NCBI GenBank assembly: GCA_025936175.1
Contig: JAICTV010000003.1
Coordinates: 1-64,000, forward strand
DNA from: Phycisphaerae bacterium
GTDB taxonomy: Bacteria > Planctomycetota > Phycisphaerae > Tepidisphaerales > Tepidisphaeraceae
DNA: 64,000 nt
Direction of reading: 5' to 3'
Shown here: positions 43,690-53,200 of the stretch, piece after piece
How positions within the stretch are numbered: position 1 is the first letter of the stretch
Layout of the letters: each line of letters opens with the position of its first letter
Made by a program: the position numbers and the translations under genes
Notes under the pieces: model-generated
What the model saw: the letters and a program-made list of their open reading frames with translations, nothing else
Told to the model about the DNA's origin: nothing
Databases searched by the model: none

Positions 43690-44652
43690 ATGGCCTTCTT
43701 CTCCAAAACGCTCGACAAGCTCAAAGGGGCGCTGCGCAAGACCGCGGCGGTGCTCAACACCGACGTGCGCACGCTGTTCATCCCCGGTCGGCAGATCGAC
43801 GACGCGTTTTTGAACGACACCGAGGAGAAGCTGATCCGCGCGGACCTGGGGGTGGCCAACGTCACGCGCATCATCGCCGAGATCCGCGACCGCTGGCGGC
43901 TGGGGAAGATCCGCAACCAGGACGAGGCGGGACAGATCTTCCGCGACGAGCTGGTGAGCGGATGGGGCGATCCGTCGTCGCGCGAGCTCAAGTTCGCCGC
44001 GCGCGGGCCGACCGTCGTCATGGTCGCCGGCGTCAACGGCGCGGGAAAGACGACGTCGATTGCCAAGCTCGCGTGGCTGCTGAAGAACCAGATGAACAAG
44101 AAGGTGATGGTCTGCGCCTCCGACACGTTCCGCGCGGCGGCGGTGGATCAGCTCACGATCTGGGCGGATCGCATCGGCGTGGACATCGTCAAGCACAAGA
44201 GCGGCGCCGATCCGGCGGCGGTCGCATACGACGCGTGCGAGGCGGCCAGGACGCGCGGGATCGACGTGCTCATCGTCGATACGGCGGGACGATTGCACAC
44301 GCAGGATCACCTGATGCGCGAGCTGACGAAGATCCGCGACGTCGTCTCCAAGCGCATCGAAGGCGCGCCGCACGAGGTGTTGCTCGTGCTCGATGCGACG
44401 ACGGGGCAAAACGCGATCCTGCAGGCGCAAAACTTCTCCAAGGCTGTCAACGTCACCGGCATCGTCCTCGCGAAGCTGGACGGAACGGCCAAGGGGGGCG
44501 TCGTGCTCGCGATCAAGAATCAGCTCAACATCCCGGTGAAATTCATCGGGCTGGGGGAAACGCCGCAGGACATCGAGACGTTCGATCCGCAGCGCTTTGT
44601 CGACGCGCTGTTCGGAGAGAGCGCCGCGCCGGCGGAAGTGAAAGCGGGATGA
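43690..44652 (+). CDS. ftsY: Signal recognition particle receptor FtsY
   Basis: The 320-residue SRP receptor GTPase that brings ribosome-nascent chain complexes to the SecYEG translocon. Seen: a helical N domain (1-100), G1 GVNGAGKTT (114-122), DTFRAAA (145-151), G3 DTAGR (197-201), G4 as LAKLDGTAKGG, and GLGET near the end. The acidic A domain found in E. coli is missing, as in many species. TATACT is 13 bases before the ATG and no ribosome site is visible, so a very short leader is likely. Confidence 0.93.
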   Translation: MAFFSKTLDKLKGALRKTAAVLNTDVRTLFIPGRQIDDAFLNDTEEKLIRADLGVANVTRIIAEIRDRWRLGKIRNQDEAGQIFRDELVSGWGDPSSRELKFAARGPTVVMVAGVNGAGKTTSIAKLAWLLKNQMNKKVMVCASDTFRAAAVDQLTIWADRIGVDIVKHKSGADPAAVAYDACEAARTRGIDVLIVDTAGRLHTQDHLMRELTKIRDVVSKRIEGAPHEVLLVLDATTGQNAILQAQNFSKAVNVTGIVLAKLDGTAKGGVVLAIKNQLNIPVKFIGLGETPQDIETFDPQRFVDALFGESAAPAEVKAG

Positions 44653-44755
44653 CGGTTTTTCGATCGCAGCGGCGGGCTTTGAGCTGCGCGCCCGCAGGCG
44701 CGCCTGACGCGCCGTCACTTGCTAGCGCGCGCGCGACCGGTTACACGCTTGACGC

Positions 44756-45922
44756 GTGAAACGCGTCGTCTGGCCGGCTTACTTTGCCGAAAGCCTTTCC
44801 TCGATCGGCAGCACGCTGCTGGGCGTCGGGATCTTCTTCTACACCGAGCACTACTTCCGCTGGACCGCGCAGCAGAACTTCCTGCTCGCCTCGGGACAGG
44901 GCCTCTGCTACGTCGCCGGATCGCTGGCGGCGGATCGGATCGTGTCGCGCCACGGACGCCGGCCGGCGCTGGTCGCGATCTTTCTGCTGACAACACTCAT
45001 CCCGCTGATCGCGCTGCTCTCGCCGCGACCACAGCTTCTGGTCCCGGTTCTGATGGTCTACACGTTCGTGATCGCGACCAACTGGCCGGTGCTCGAGAGC
45101 CTCGTCACCAGCGGCGCGGACGCGCACGCGATGTCCAAACGCGTCGCCGTCTACAACCTCACCTGGTCCGGCACCAACGCCGTCACCTTCGCCGCTTGTG
45201 GAACCGTCATCGCGCGCTGGCCGGCGGGAATGTTCATCCTGCCGGGCGCCGCGCACCTGCTCTCCGCCGCGATCATCTTCGTCAATCGCGGCATCGATCC
45301 GAACGACGCTCGGACCGTGCCTTCGGAGCATGCGGCGGCGGAGCGGGAGCTTGTGGCCCGGCGGACGCTGGCGATGTGGCTGGCGCGGATCTCGCTCCCG
45401 GCGACGTACGTCGTCGTCTACGGCCTGAGCGCGATGATGCCGTCGCTGCCGGTCATGCGGCCGCTGACGACGTCGATGGCCACGCTCGTCGCCAGCATCT
45501 GGATGATCGCGCGATGGCTCGCCTTCGTGATCCTGGGCGCGACGATCTGGTGGCACACGCGCCCGCGCATCCTCCTGCTCGCCGGCGTGATGATGCTGTT
45601 CGCCTTCATCGGCGTGGCGATGATCCCGCGCCTGCCTGCGATGATCGCCTGCCAGGTGCTGCTGGGCGTGACCCTGGGAATCATCTATGCCGGCTCGCTC
45701 TACTTCGGCATGGTGCTGAGCGAAGGGAGCACCGAGCACGGCGGATATCACGAGGCGCTGATCGGCCTGGGCTCGGTGCTGGGCCCCGGCGCCGCGGCGC
45801 TGGCGCAATGGCAGTGGCCGGGCGATTTGCGCGCGGGCGTGATCGCGGTCTCCTGCGTCATCTCCGTAACGCTGGTCGCCGCCGGCGTCGTTTCCGTGCG
45901 ATTCGGGCGAAAAAGCGGGTGA
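44756..45922 (+). CDS. MFS transporter
   Basis: A 388-residue polytopic protein with about 12 hydrophobic helices of the major facilitator pattern, including the loop DRIVSRHGRRPALVA after helix 2 (the usual G-x-x-x-D-R-x-G-R-R motif). The substrate is unknown. GTG 44756 is the first start; no ribosome site. It stands 100 bp after ftsY on the same strand, perhaps separately transcribed. Confidence 0.85.
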   Translation: MKRVVWPAYFAESLSSIGSTLLGVGIFFYTEHYFRWTAQQNFLLASGQGLCYVAGSLAADRIVSRHGRRPALVAIFLLTTLIPLIALLSPRPQLLVPVLMVYTFVIATNWPVLESLVTSGADAHAMSKRVAVYNLTWSGTNAVTFAACGTVIARWPAGMFILPGAAHLLSAAIIFVNRGIDPNDARTVPSEHAAAERELVARRTLAMWLARISLPATYVVVYGLSAMMPSLPVMRPLTTSMATLVASIWMIARWLAFVILGATIWWHTRPRILLLAGVMMLFAFIGVAMIPRLPAMIACQVLLGVTLGIIYAGSLYFGMVLSEGSTEHGGYHEALIGLGSVLGPGAAALAQWQWPGDLRAGVIAVSCVISVTLVAAGVVSVRFGRKSG

Positions 45923-46000
45923 AAAGCGCCTCACCCGCGGCAGTTAAAGGTGTCTTGCCGCAAGGGGAAGTTCGCCGTTCCGTCGTCGCCGTCGTCGCGG

Positions 46001-46006
46001 TAGATT
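46001..46006 (+). promoter_or_regulatory. TAGATT -10-like box six bases before the M48 start
   Basis: TAGATT, then TTTTCC and ATG 46013. No ribosome site. The spacing matches a leaderless mRNA. Confidence 0.4.
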
Positions 46007-46012
46007 TTTTCC

Positions 46013-47167
46013 ATGGATTCGAAAACCAAACCTTCAGCCCCAACACCCATGCGAATGCTCAAATTCTCTATCGTTCCACTGCTCGTTGCGTTCGGCCTGA
46101 TGAGCGGCGGGTGCGCGACGGACAAAACCGTCGTCGCGCAGGCCGATCAGATGAACACACAGCTCAAGCCCGCGGAACTGAGCGACGCGGAGCTGTCGAG
46201 CTATCTCCAGCAGGTCGGCGACCGGATCATCGGCTCGGCCAAGGAGCTCGACGCGCAGGGTTACGGCCCCAAGAGCCACAAATCCGGCGGCGACAATTCG
46301 TGGATGTTCGGCAAGAACATGGAGTTCCACTTCGTCAACTCCAAGACCGTCAACGCCTTCACGACCGGCGGCGATCACATGTACGTCTACAACGCGCTGT
46401 TCCAGATGTGCAAGGACGAGGAGGAGCTGGCGGCGGTGATGAGCCACGAGTACGGGCACGTCTACGCGCGACACGTGGCCAAGGGAATGAACCGGCAGTA
46501 CGCGGCGCTCGCCGGGGCGGCGGCGCTGGCGGGCGCGGGGTACGTCGCGGGCGGGAAGGAGAACGGCGCGCAGTACGCCGGACTCGGGTTCGCCGCCGGA
46601 TCGGCCGGCGGTCAGTTCCTCAACATGGGCTTCACCCGCGGCGACGAGGCGGAGGCCGATCACCTCGGCTTCGACTTCTACACCCACGCCGGCTGGGACC
46701 CCAACCAGTTCTCGCAGTTCTTCAAGGACATGATCGCCGCCGGATACGACAAGACGCCGGCGATGCTGAGCGATCACCCGACGCTGGCCAGTCGCGTGCA
46801 GACGGTGGACGGGTACGTGAAGGCGCTCCCGCCGCAGGCCGCTTCATGGCGGAAACCGCCGATCGCCGATGCGGCCAAGTTCAAGGAACTCCAGCAGAAG
46901 GCCGCGGCGCTGGCCAAGACGCAGCCCGATGATTCCAAGCTCGCCAACAGCCAGCAATTGCTCGCGGCGTTGCCGCGGAGCTGCATCATTCCCTATACAA
47001 CGCAGGACGAGGTGCAGGCGCGGCAGGCGATCCAGCAGAAGGCGGAGCAGCAGCAACAGCAGCCGGCCGGGTCTTCGTCGTCGAAGAAGAAGAAACACCA
47101 TGATGACACTTCCGCCTCGGCGACGCCGGCGGCGGGAAATCAGGTGATTTCTTCTCCGACGCAGTAG
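46013..47167 (+). CDS. M48-family metalloprotease lipoprotein
   Basis: A 384-residue lipoprotein (lipobox ending at Cys34, GLMSGGC) with a zinc protease fold: VMSHEYGHVYARH gives H145, E146, H149, and DEAEADHLG gives the third ligand Glu214. It resembles BepA/LoiP-type periplasmic proteases involved in outer-membrane protein quality control. Residues 157-205 contain an Ala/Gly-rich segment. The C-terminal 100 residues are Gln-, Lys-, Ser-rich and low in complexity. TAGATT is only six bases before the ATG. Confidence 0.88.
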   Translation: MDSKTKPSAPTPMRMLKFSIVPLLVAFGLMSGGCATDKTVVAQADQMNTQLKPAELSDAELSSYLQQVGDRIIGSAKELDAQGYGPKSHKSGGDNSWMFGKNMEFHFVNSKTVNAFTTGGDHMYVYNALFQMCKDEEELAAVMSHEYGHVYARHVAKGMNRQYAALAGAAALAGAGYVAGGKENGAQYAGLGFAAGSAGGQFLNMGFTRGDEAEADHLGFDFYTHAGWDPNQFSQFFKDMIAAGYDKTPAMLSDHPTLASRVQTVDGYVKALPPQAASWRKPPIADAAKFKELQQKAAALAKTQPDDSKLANSQQLLAALPRSCIIPYTTQDEVQARQAIQQKAEQQQQQPAGSSSSKKKKHHDDTSASATPAAGNQVISSPTQ

Positions 47168-47591
47168 TAAGCGCGATCGCCCTCCGCGACTTCGCGATCA
47201 TTTTCACGAGCCGTTTTTCGCTTCCGTCGCGCGCCGTGCGCGCGGCAGAATGACGCGCGATGGGAGCCGCTTGTCCGCAGCTTTCCGTCGCAGCCGTTGT
47301 TCTCCTGTGGGGGCGTTCCACCAGCCGATTCGACCGGAGCGAGCCGCGCGGCGGACAGGCTGTTTATCCGCCATCATCTTCTCATCTCCATCATGGTCGC
47401 CACGCGCGCGTGCGATCCGTCCGGGCTGAGAGCGGAGGTGTCCCACCGCCCGATGTGATGGACGTGTTTCTCGTGTGGTGAACGAATCATTGGTTTTCCT
47501 CGCGTTGCCATGGACCTTGCGCTGACGCCGCCAGGCGTATTCCCGTGCGCACCGGTACTCCATGCGCCGCGAGGATGATGGAGGTTCCGCC
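47168..47591. other. Intergenic region, 424 bp
   Basis: Between the M48 lipoprotein and the next membrane protein. It ends with GGAGG (47579-47583), the ribosome site of the downstream gene. I see no clear small gene, RNA or repeat in the remainder. Confidence 0.35.
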
Positions 47592-48884
47592 ATGACGGAC
47601 CAACCTGTTCCCGCGCCCCCTGAGTTTCCGTCTCCCGAGGTTTCTGAAGTTGTCCCGCCCGCGCGACCCAATCCCCCAAGGGTCTCGCTCTCGAAACTGA
47701 TCGTCGATTACAACCCCTTCTACCTGCTCAGCGCCGCCTGCATGCTCTTCGGGATTTTCGCGCTCAACGACTCGCTCGACTGGAGCCCGATCCCGCTGAA
47801 AAAGCTGCTGACGATGATCGTCACGCTCAACGTGTACGAGCTGGCGGTGATCGGCCTGGCGGTCTTCCTGCTCAAGCGCAACATCCGACGCGACGCGCTG
47901 CTGCTGCTGATCGTCGAGGCGTTTTTCCTCGTTGACGTGGGCTTCTTGAACATGGAGATCTTCACCGTCAGCGCCAAGGTCGGCTTGCTGGTGAATGCGT
48001 TCGTGCTGGCGGCGGCGGTGTTCAAGGTGGCGCTGGTGTTCCGCGCGGCGCGGATCCCGCTCGCCGATCCGCGCTTCGTCTTCGTGACGATGCAGCTCGC
48101 GATCCTCTTCGCCGTCCCGGGGATCTTCGCCATCATCGCGCAGCATCGAAACGATTTCCTTCCGCCGCTGGCGGTGCTCGGCGGGTGGTGGCTCGCGGGG
48201 GTGCTGCCGGTGGCGTACACGATGACGGTCGGCACCGTCGACATCTTCCGCCGCTCACCGACGCAAGCGCCGGCGGCGATCTCGACGATCGTCTCGCGCG
48301 TCCTGCTCGTGCTGCCGATGCTGTCGCTGATCGCGCACCTGTGCCTGGCCAATTGGGTGTACAAGGTGACGTTCCACCCGCTCAACTTCGCGCCGCTGCT
48401 GCTCGGGTGCGCCGTCATGATCGGGCACGCCGACCAGCACATCGCCACGCTCGCCTGGCGGATGCGGATGCAGCTCGTGCTGCCGTTCGTGGCGATCGCG
48501 CTGTCGTCGATCCGGTTCCCGCGCGACATGATCTTCCCGTTCATGTCGTTCGACGTCTCACCACTGCGCGTGGCGCTGGTCGTGGCGGGAATCGTCTACC
48601 TCGACGGGCTGTACCTGCATCGTCACGCGTACTTCGCGTGGGCGGCGGGCCTGTGCTTCGCCTTCGCCGGCATGGGACACAGCGTCGCCTCGATCAATGA
48701 CAACTCCGTCCGCATGGCGAGGTCGTCGGCGGATGTGTTTGATCGGTTGGCACCGAAAACTCTTGCGGAGTGGGGCATGCTCTCGATCGTCGCATCGTTC
48801 GTGTTGCTGGGATTGGGCGCGATTATCAGTTTGCTCAAGCGACCTGCTCCGGTCGTCGAGGAGGTGAACTCCGACGCGGGATGA
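47592..48884 (+). CDS. Large polytopic membrane protein
   Basis: A 430-residue protein with about ten hydrophobic helices after a Pro-rich cytosolic N-terminus (about 1-45). GGAGG eight bases before ATG 47592 sets the start. FGIFALNDSLDW, LNVYELAVIGLAVFLLKR and DDRFVF-type loops do not match a family I can name with confidence. It may be a transport, signalling or biogenesis membrane protein. The convergent gene ends 76 bp beyond, with a large nested hairpin between. Confidence 0.75.
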   Translation: MTDQPVPAPPEFPSPEVSEVVPPARPNPPRVSLSKLIVDYNPFYLLSAACMLFGIFALNDSLDWSPIPLKKLLTMIVTLNVYELAVIGLAVFLLKRNIRRDALLLLIVEAFFLVDVGFLNMEIFTVSAKVGLLVNAFVLAAAVFKVALVFRAARIPLADPRFVFVTMQLAILFAVPGIFAIIAQHRNDFLPPLAVLGGWWLAGVLPVAYTMTVGTVDIFRRSPTQAPAAISTIVSRVLLVLPMLSLIAHLCLANWVYKVTFHPLNFAPLLLGCAVMIGHADQHIATLAWRMRMQLVLPFVAIALSSIRFPRDMIFPFMSFDVSPLRVALVVAGIVYLDGLYLHRHAYFAWAAGLCFAFAGMGHSVASINDNSVRMARSSADVFDRLAPKTLAEWGMLSIVASFVLLGLGAIISLLKRPAPVVEEVNSDAG

Positions 48885-48892
48885 TGTAACCA

Positions 48893-48967
48893 CATAGCCC
48901 GCCGTTTACGGCGGGGTCTTTCGCGTTTCGGCGCGAAAGACAAATGCCGCGAGCGGCGGGCTATGTG
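48893..48967. terminator. Nested 75-bp palindrome between convergent genes
   Basis: Outer arms CACATAGCCCGCCG (about 48893-48907) and CGGCGGGCTATGTG (about 48953-48967), inner arms GTCTTTCGCG and CGCGAAAGAC (about 48915-48943). The right outer arm overlaps the end of the minus-strand gene at 48961. It probably terminates both transcripts. Confidence 0.6.
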
Positions 48968-49614
48968 GGCGCCGGCAGGTGAGCCACGAGCTGCTCCGCC
49001 AGCGCCGTCATCCGGCCGAACTCGATCCCGTCGAACGGGCGCGTCGAGAAATCCAGCACCAGGTGCGACCCGGCGAGCAGCAGACCGATGTCGGGCGGCA
49101 GCAGCGCGCGCATCTGGCTCTTCGACAGCACGCGCGCGGCCTTGGAATCGGTGCCGAAGACGACGAAGCGCTCGGTCTCCCCCATCCGCGGGTAGCTCGA
49201 GAGCGAGAACAGATCGAGCAGGCTCCCCGCCGCCAGCGCGGGCCGCAACCCCGTCGGCGGCCAGGCGGTCTGCAAATCGCGCACGAGGACGTGCCAGCGT
49301 GGCGTTTCGATCGCGCTGCCGGCCGCGGTGTGAAGCTGCATCAGCTTCGTGTTGCTGTTCGCCACGCACAGCGTCACGCGCGCGCCCGGCATCTGCGCGA
49401 ACGGCTCCGGCGGCGCCGGCTCCTTCTCCAGGTTCGATAACCGAAATCCGCGCTCGCGGCTGAAGTCCAATAACGCGCGGTAACCGCGGTTGCTCGTCCA
49501 CCGCCGAACCTGCCAGACGAAGACAACGACCGATACCACCAGCACTGTCAGGAGTGAAAGCAGCACCACCCAGGAGAAACCGACCCCAGGGACGTTGTCT
49601 GCACTCATCGGCAT
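48961..49614 (-). CDS. Single-TM hypothetical protein
   Basis: A 217-residue protein with one N-terminal TM helix (about 14-36) and a soluble remainder (RGYRALLDFSRERGFRLSNLE; WHVLVRDLQTAWP; RFVVFGTDSKAARVLSKSQMRALLPPDIGLLLAGSHLVLDF). Family unrecognised; similar planctomycete proteins with one TM and a cytosolic or surface domain are common. Two in-frame ATGs (49614 and 49608) are possible; neither has a ribosome site. The stop lies within a hairpin. Confidence 0.65.
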   Translation of the reverse strand: MPMSADNVPGVGFSWVVLLSLLTVLVVSVVVFVWQVRRWTSNRGYRALLDFSRERGFRLSNLEKEPAPPEPFAQMPGARVTLCVANSNTKLMQLHTAAGSAIETPRWHVLVRDLQTAWPPTGLRPALAAGSLLDLFSLSSYPRMGETERFVVFGTDSKAARVLSKSQMRALLPPDIGLLLAGSHLVLDFSTRPFDGIEFGRMTALAEQLVAHLPAPT

Positions 49615-49679
49615 CGCGCAGCGCCATGTTACGCGAGTTGCATCGAGGCTGCGCCTGATGTGTGCATGCGACGGCGTCG

Positions 49680-50111
49680 ATGGTCGATGTACTCCTGCGG
49701 ATGCCCGACTACTCAGCGATCGTCGATCGGATGAAGCAGGCGCACGACGTGCGCGTCCGCAAGTGGCGCCGCTCGATGAGCGGCTGCGCGTGGCGCGTCT
49801 ACTATCACGACGGGCGCGTGATCAACTGGATCGAATCTCCCGTCCCGCGCACGCCGATCTCGCTGGCTATCTTTCTGCACGAGATCGGGCATCACGTGAT
49901 CGGCTTCGACCGCTACAAGCGCCGCTGCGAGGAGGAGTACCACGCGTGGGTGTGGGCCATCCGCAGGATGCGCGAGCTGGGAGTGGAGCCGGACGCGAAG
50001 GTGCGTCGGCGCTTTGAGCTTTCGATGCAGTACGCGGTGGGGAAGGCGATGCGGCGGGGGATCAAGGCGCTTCCTGAAGCGCTCGAGCAGTTCGTTCCGC
50101 AAGCTGCGTGA
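49680..50111 (+). CDS. Small HEIGHH zinc-motif protein
   Basis: A 143-residue protein with FLHEIGHHVIGFDRYKRRCEEEYHAWVWAI: an HExxH zinc-binding motif followed by a glutamate region, as in small ImmA/IrrE-type metallopeptidases or SprT-like proteins, though the rest is not a clear match. It is cytosolic and basic. Start uncertain: GTG 49662, ATG 49680 or ATG 49701; I chose 49680. It is divergent from 48961-49614. Confidence 0.65.
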   Translation: MVDVLLRMPDYSAIVDRMKQAHDVRVRKWRRSMSGCAWRVYYHDGRVINWIESPVPRTPISLAIFLHEIGHHVIGFDRYKRRCEEEYHAWVWAIRRMRELGVEPDAKVRRRFELSMQYAVGKAMRRGIKALPEALEQFVPQAA

Positions 50112-50137
50112 TTTCTTTGCGACCCGCGTCGCACAAA

Positions 50138-50177
50138 GCCCGGGTCTTTGACCCGGGACCCGGCACGAAGTGCCGGG
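50138..50177. terminator. Two tandem hairpins between convergent genes
   Basis: GCCCGGGTC-TTT-GACCCGGGA (50138-50158) is followed at once by CCCGGCAC-GAA-GTGCCGGG (50159-50177). Together they separate the HEIGHH gene and the 2-oxoacid oxidoreductase gene, which end here from both sides. Confidence 0.6.
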
Positions 50178-50208
50178 CGTTGCGCTGCGCCTGTCGCGAC
50201 CGACCTGG

Positions 50209-53200
50209 TCAGACCCCCGCGGGCGTTCGAAACGCATCCAGCACGTTCTTCCGCACGTTCAGTTCGACTTTCGGCAATCCCGCGCCCAGTTCCGCTTCCA
50301 CCGACTGCCTGGTCGCATCCATCTTCGGATAGCGCACCTCGCGATACCCGCTGACCTGCTCCGGAGACTTGAGCACGCGCAGCGCCTGCTCATAACCGTT
50401 TGCCGCGAGCGAGACGCGATCGAGCAGGCCGATGTACCAGTCGCAGAACGCGACCTCGCGCTTGTGCCACCCGGGCAGCTTGCGCCACCACTTCATCTTG
50501 CGCACGAGGTTGAGCTGCCAGTCGCTGGTCGTCATCTTGAAGCGAACGCGCCACTTGCCGAGGTTGAACTCGGGGCTGGTGTGGTGGCGATAGACGATGC
50601 GGTCGCCGTTGGATTCGTCCACGTTGTACTTGGCGATGTCGCGCACCTTCTTCTCGTAGCGCGTCAGCAGGTACGCGACGTACGGCTCGTCCTTGATCAG
50701 CATCACCTTCGCCAGGTTCCAGATCACGGCGTGCGTGACGGCGAGCTTCTTCTCGGCCGCACCCTCAGACCCGCTGTCGCGCTTGTACACGCCGCGGACC
50801 AGGTCCATGTAGCGCTTGGCGTAATGGAAATCCTGGTACTGCATCAGGTCGTAGAGGCGGATGGCCAGGTCGTACTTCTGGGCGTCGGAGAGGTCGCGCA
50901 TGACCTTCATCGCGGTGTCCACGAGGCGCTCGAAATCCTCGCCCCACTTTCGGCCGCGGAGCTTGGTTTTGCGGAGGATGCGGCTCTTGTTGGTGACGAG
51001 CTGCTGCCACGTCTCGGGCTCGGGCTTGATCGGCAGGGCCCGCGGCTCGAGCGCGATCTTGCGGCCGATGTTGAACGCCTTGAGGTTCTTGCGGTGCTCG
51101 CGGCTGATCGAGTCCTTGATCGCCCACGCGATCGAGTGCGCGCTCACCGGGATGAGCCCGAGCTGGTACGCCACGCCGACCATCATGATGTTGACGTAGA
51201 GCTTTGAGCCCAGGCGCTCTTCGCAGATCTTGGAAAGGTCTTTCGCGAAGGAGTGCTCGACCTTGCAGTGCTCGAACACCTCGTCGCGCAGCTCTTCGGG
51301 GGAAAAGTCGTCCCTGCCGAGCAGGGCGTAGACGGTGGGTTGCTTGTGGAGGTTGAGGACCGCGGTCGTGTAGCCCTTGTGCGCGACGCGGAACTGCTCG
51401 CGGGGATCGGTCGCGCGCGCGGCTTCGAGGATGTCGACACCGAGGAGCAGGTCCGCTTTTCCGTAGGGAATCGATCCGGTGACTTGCGGGCCGTCCGGCC
51501 CTTCGCTTCGCTCGGGACCGGCGTCTTTGACGAACGTCATCTGCGAATAGACGCCGCCGGTGCGGATCGCCAAGCCCTTCTTGTCCTGGAAGAGGACGCG
51601 ATAGCCTTCCTTGTGACCGGCGCGCACGAGGATCGCGCCGACGACGCCGATTCCCATCCCGCCCACGCCCGCGAGGTGGCAGCGCCACGTGCTGCCGGCG
51701 CGCATGTCGTGGATCGCCTTCGGTTCGGGCAGACGATCGAGGTGCATGTTCGGCAGTGAATAGCGCTTGCGCTTGCTGCGGACGATCTTGATCTGCTCGA
51801 AGCTCGGGCAGGGCTTGACGCTGGTGCCGTAGTCGTTGCTCGTGCGGACGCGCTCGCACGCGCCGTCGTTGACGCACCACGTCAGGTCGGTGTCGATCTT
51901 CTTGCCGTAGTCGGTGTCGACGACGGTCAGGCCGGGGCAGGCGGTCGCCTTGGTGCACTCGCGGCAGTCCTCGCACACCTCCGGCGTGATGTTCATGTGC
52001 GTCTTTTCCGGCAGGTATCCCTTCTCCTTGATCGTCTTGCGCTCGGCGCGCATGACGGTGCGGTTGTGCGTGATGCCGCACTCCTTGTCCGCGATGATGA
52101 TCTTCACGCCGTCGGAGAGGATCGTTTCTTCCAGCGCCTTCTTGTACCCCTCGCGGTCCTCCGGCGTCATCTTGAGGATCTTGATCGGCGAGTGCGCCGC
52201 CATCCCGCGGACGATTTTTTCGATGTCCTGGATGTAGTGCTTGTTGCCGAGCAGGTCGTCGGCAAGGCCCGCGTGCTCCTGGTGGCCGGTCATCGCGGTC
52301 GTGCCGTTCTCCAGGATGATGTAGGTGATGTCCTGCGCGGCCTTGATCGAGTTGGAGATCGCGAGCTGGCCGGAGTGGAAGAACGTGCCATCGCCCATGA
52401 AGACGATCTGCTTGTTGGTGATGAACGGGTCGATCCCCGATCCCGTCGCGCCGCCGAGGCCCATGCCGCTGTAGTTGTGCATGAGCTGCTCCGTCGGGGC
52501 AAACATGAGCATCGTGTAGCACCCGGTGTCGCCGTGCGCGACCATGTCCACCGGCGCGCGGTTGTGTACGCGCTTCATGTACTCCGGGTCTGCGAAGTTC
52601 TTGCGGACCTCGAGCAGGACGGACGAGCTGTCGCGATGCGGGCACCCGGGGCAGAACGTGGGCGTGCGCGAGACGATCTTGTCGGTGATGACCTGGAGCT
52701 TCGGTTTGCTCGCTTCGCGCAACCGCTGCATTTCCGCGGTCAAACGCCCGTTTCGCTGCTCGGCGGGGATCTCGTCGGTGGACTTGATCAGCGGGATGAG
52801 CTTCTGCGCGAGGACGGAGTAGTTCAGGCCGCGCGTGTCCGGAATCCCATCGACATTCCCGGGGAACTTCTTTCCGAACAGCCGCGAGACGACGTCGCGC
52901 GCGTCTTCGTGGGACAACTGCTTGAACGCGGCATCGCGGATGTTCTTCTCGAGGAAGCTGCGGCGCTCTTCGATCACGATCATCGTCTTGCAGAGCTTGG
53001 AGAACTCCGCGACCAGCGGCGCGTCCGCGGGGTAGCTCATCCCCATGTTGAGGATCGGGAACATCCCCGCGAGTCCGAGCTCGAAGAGGACGTGCTCGAG
53101 ATACGGACGACCCATTCCGGTCGTGATGAAACCGATGGGCGCGGGAGCGTCACCGGGCTTGCCACTGAAGGGGCAAGCGCGCGTAGCGGGATAGATCCGG

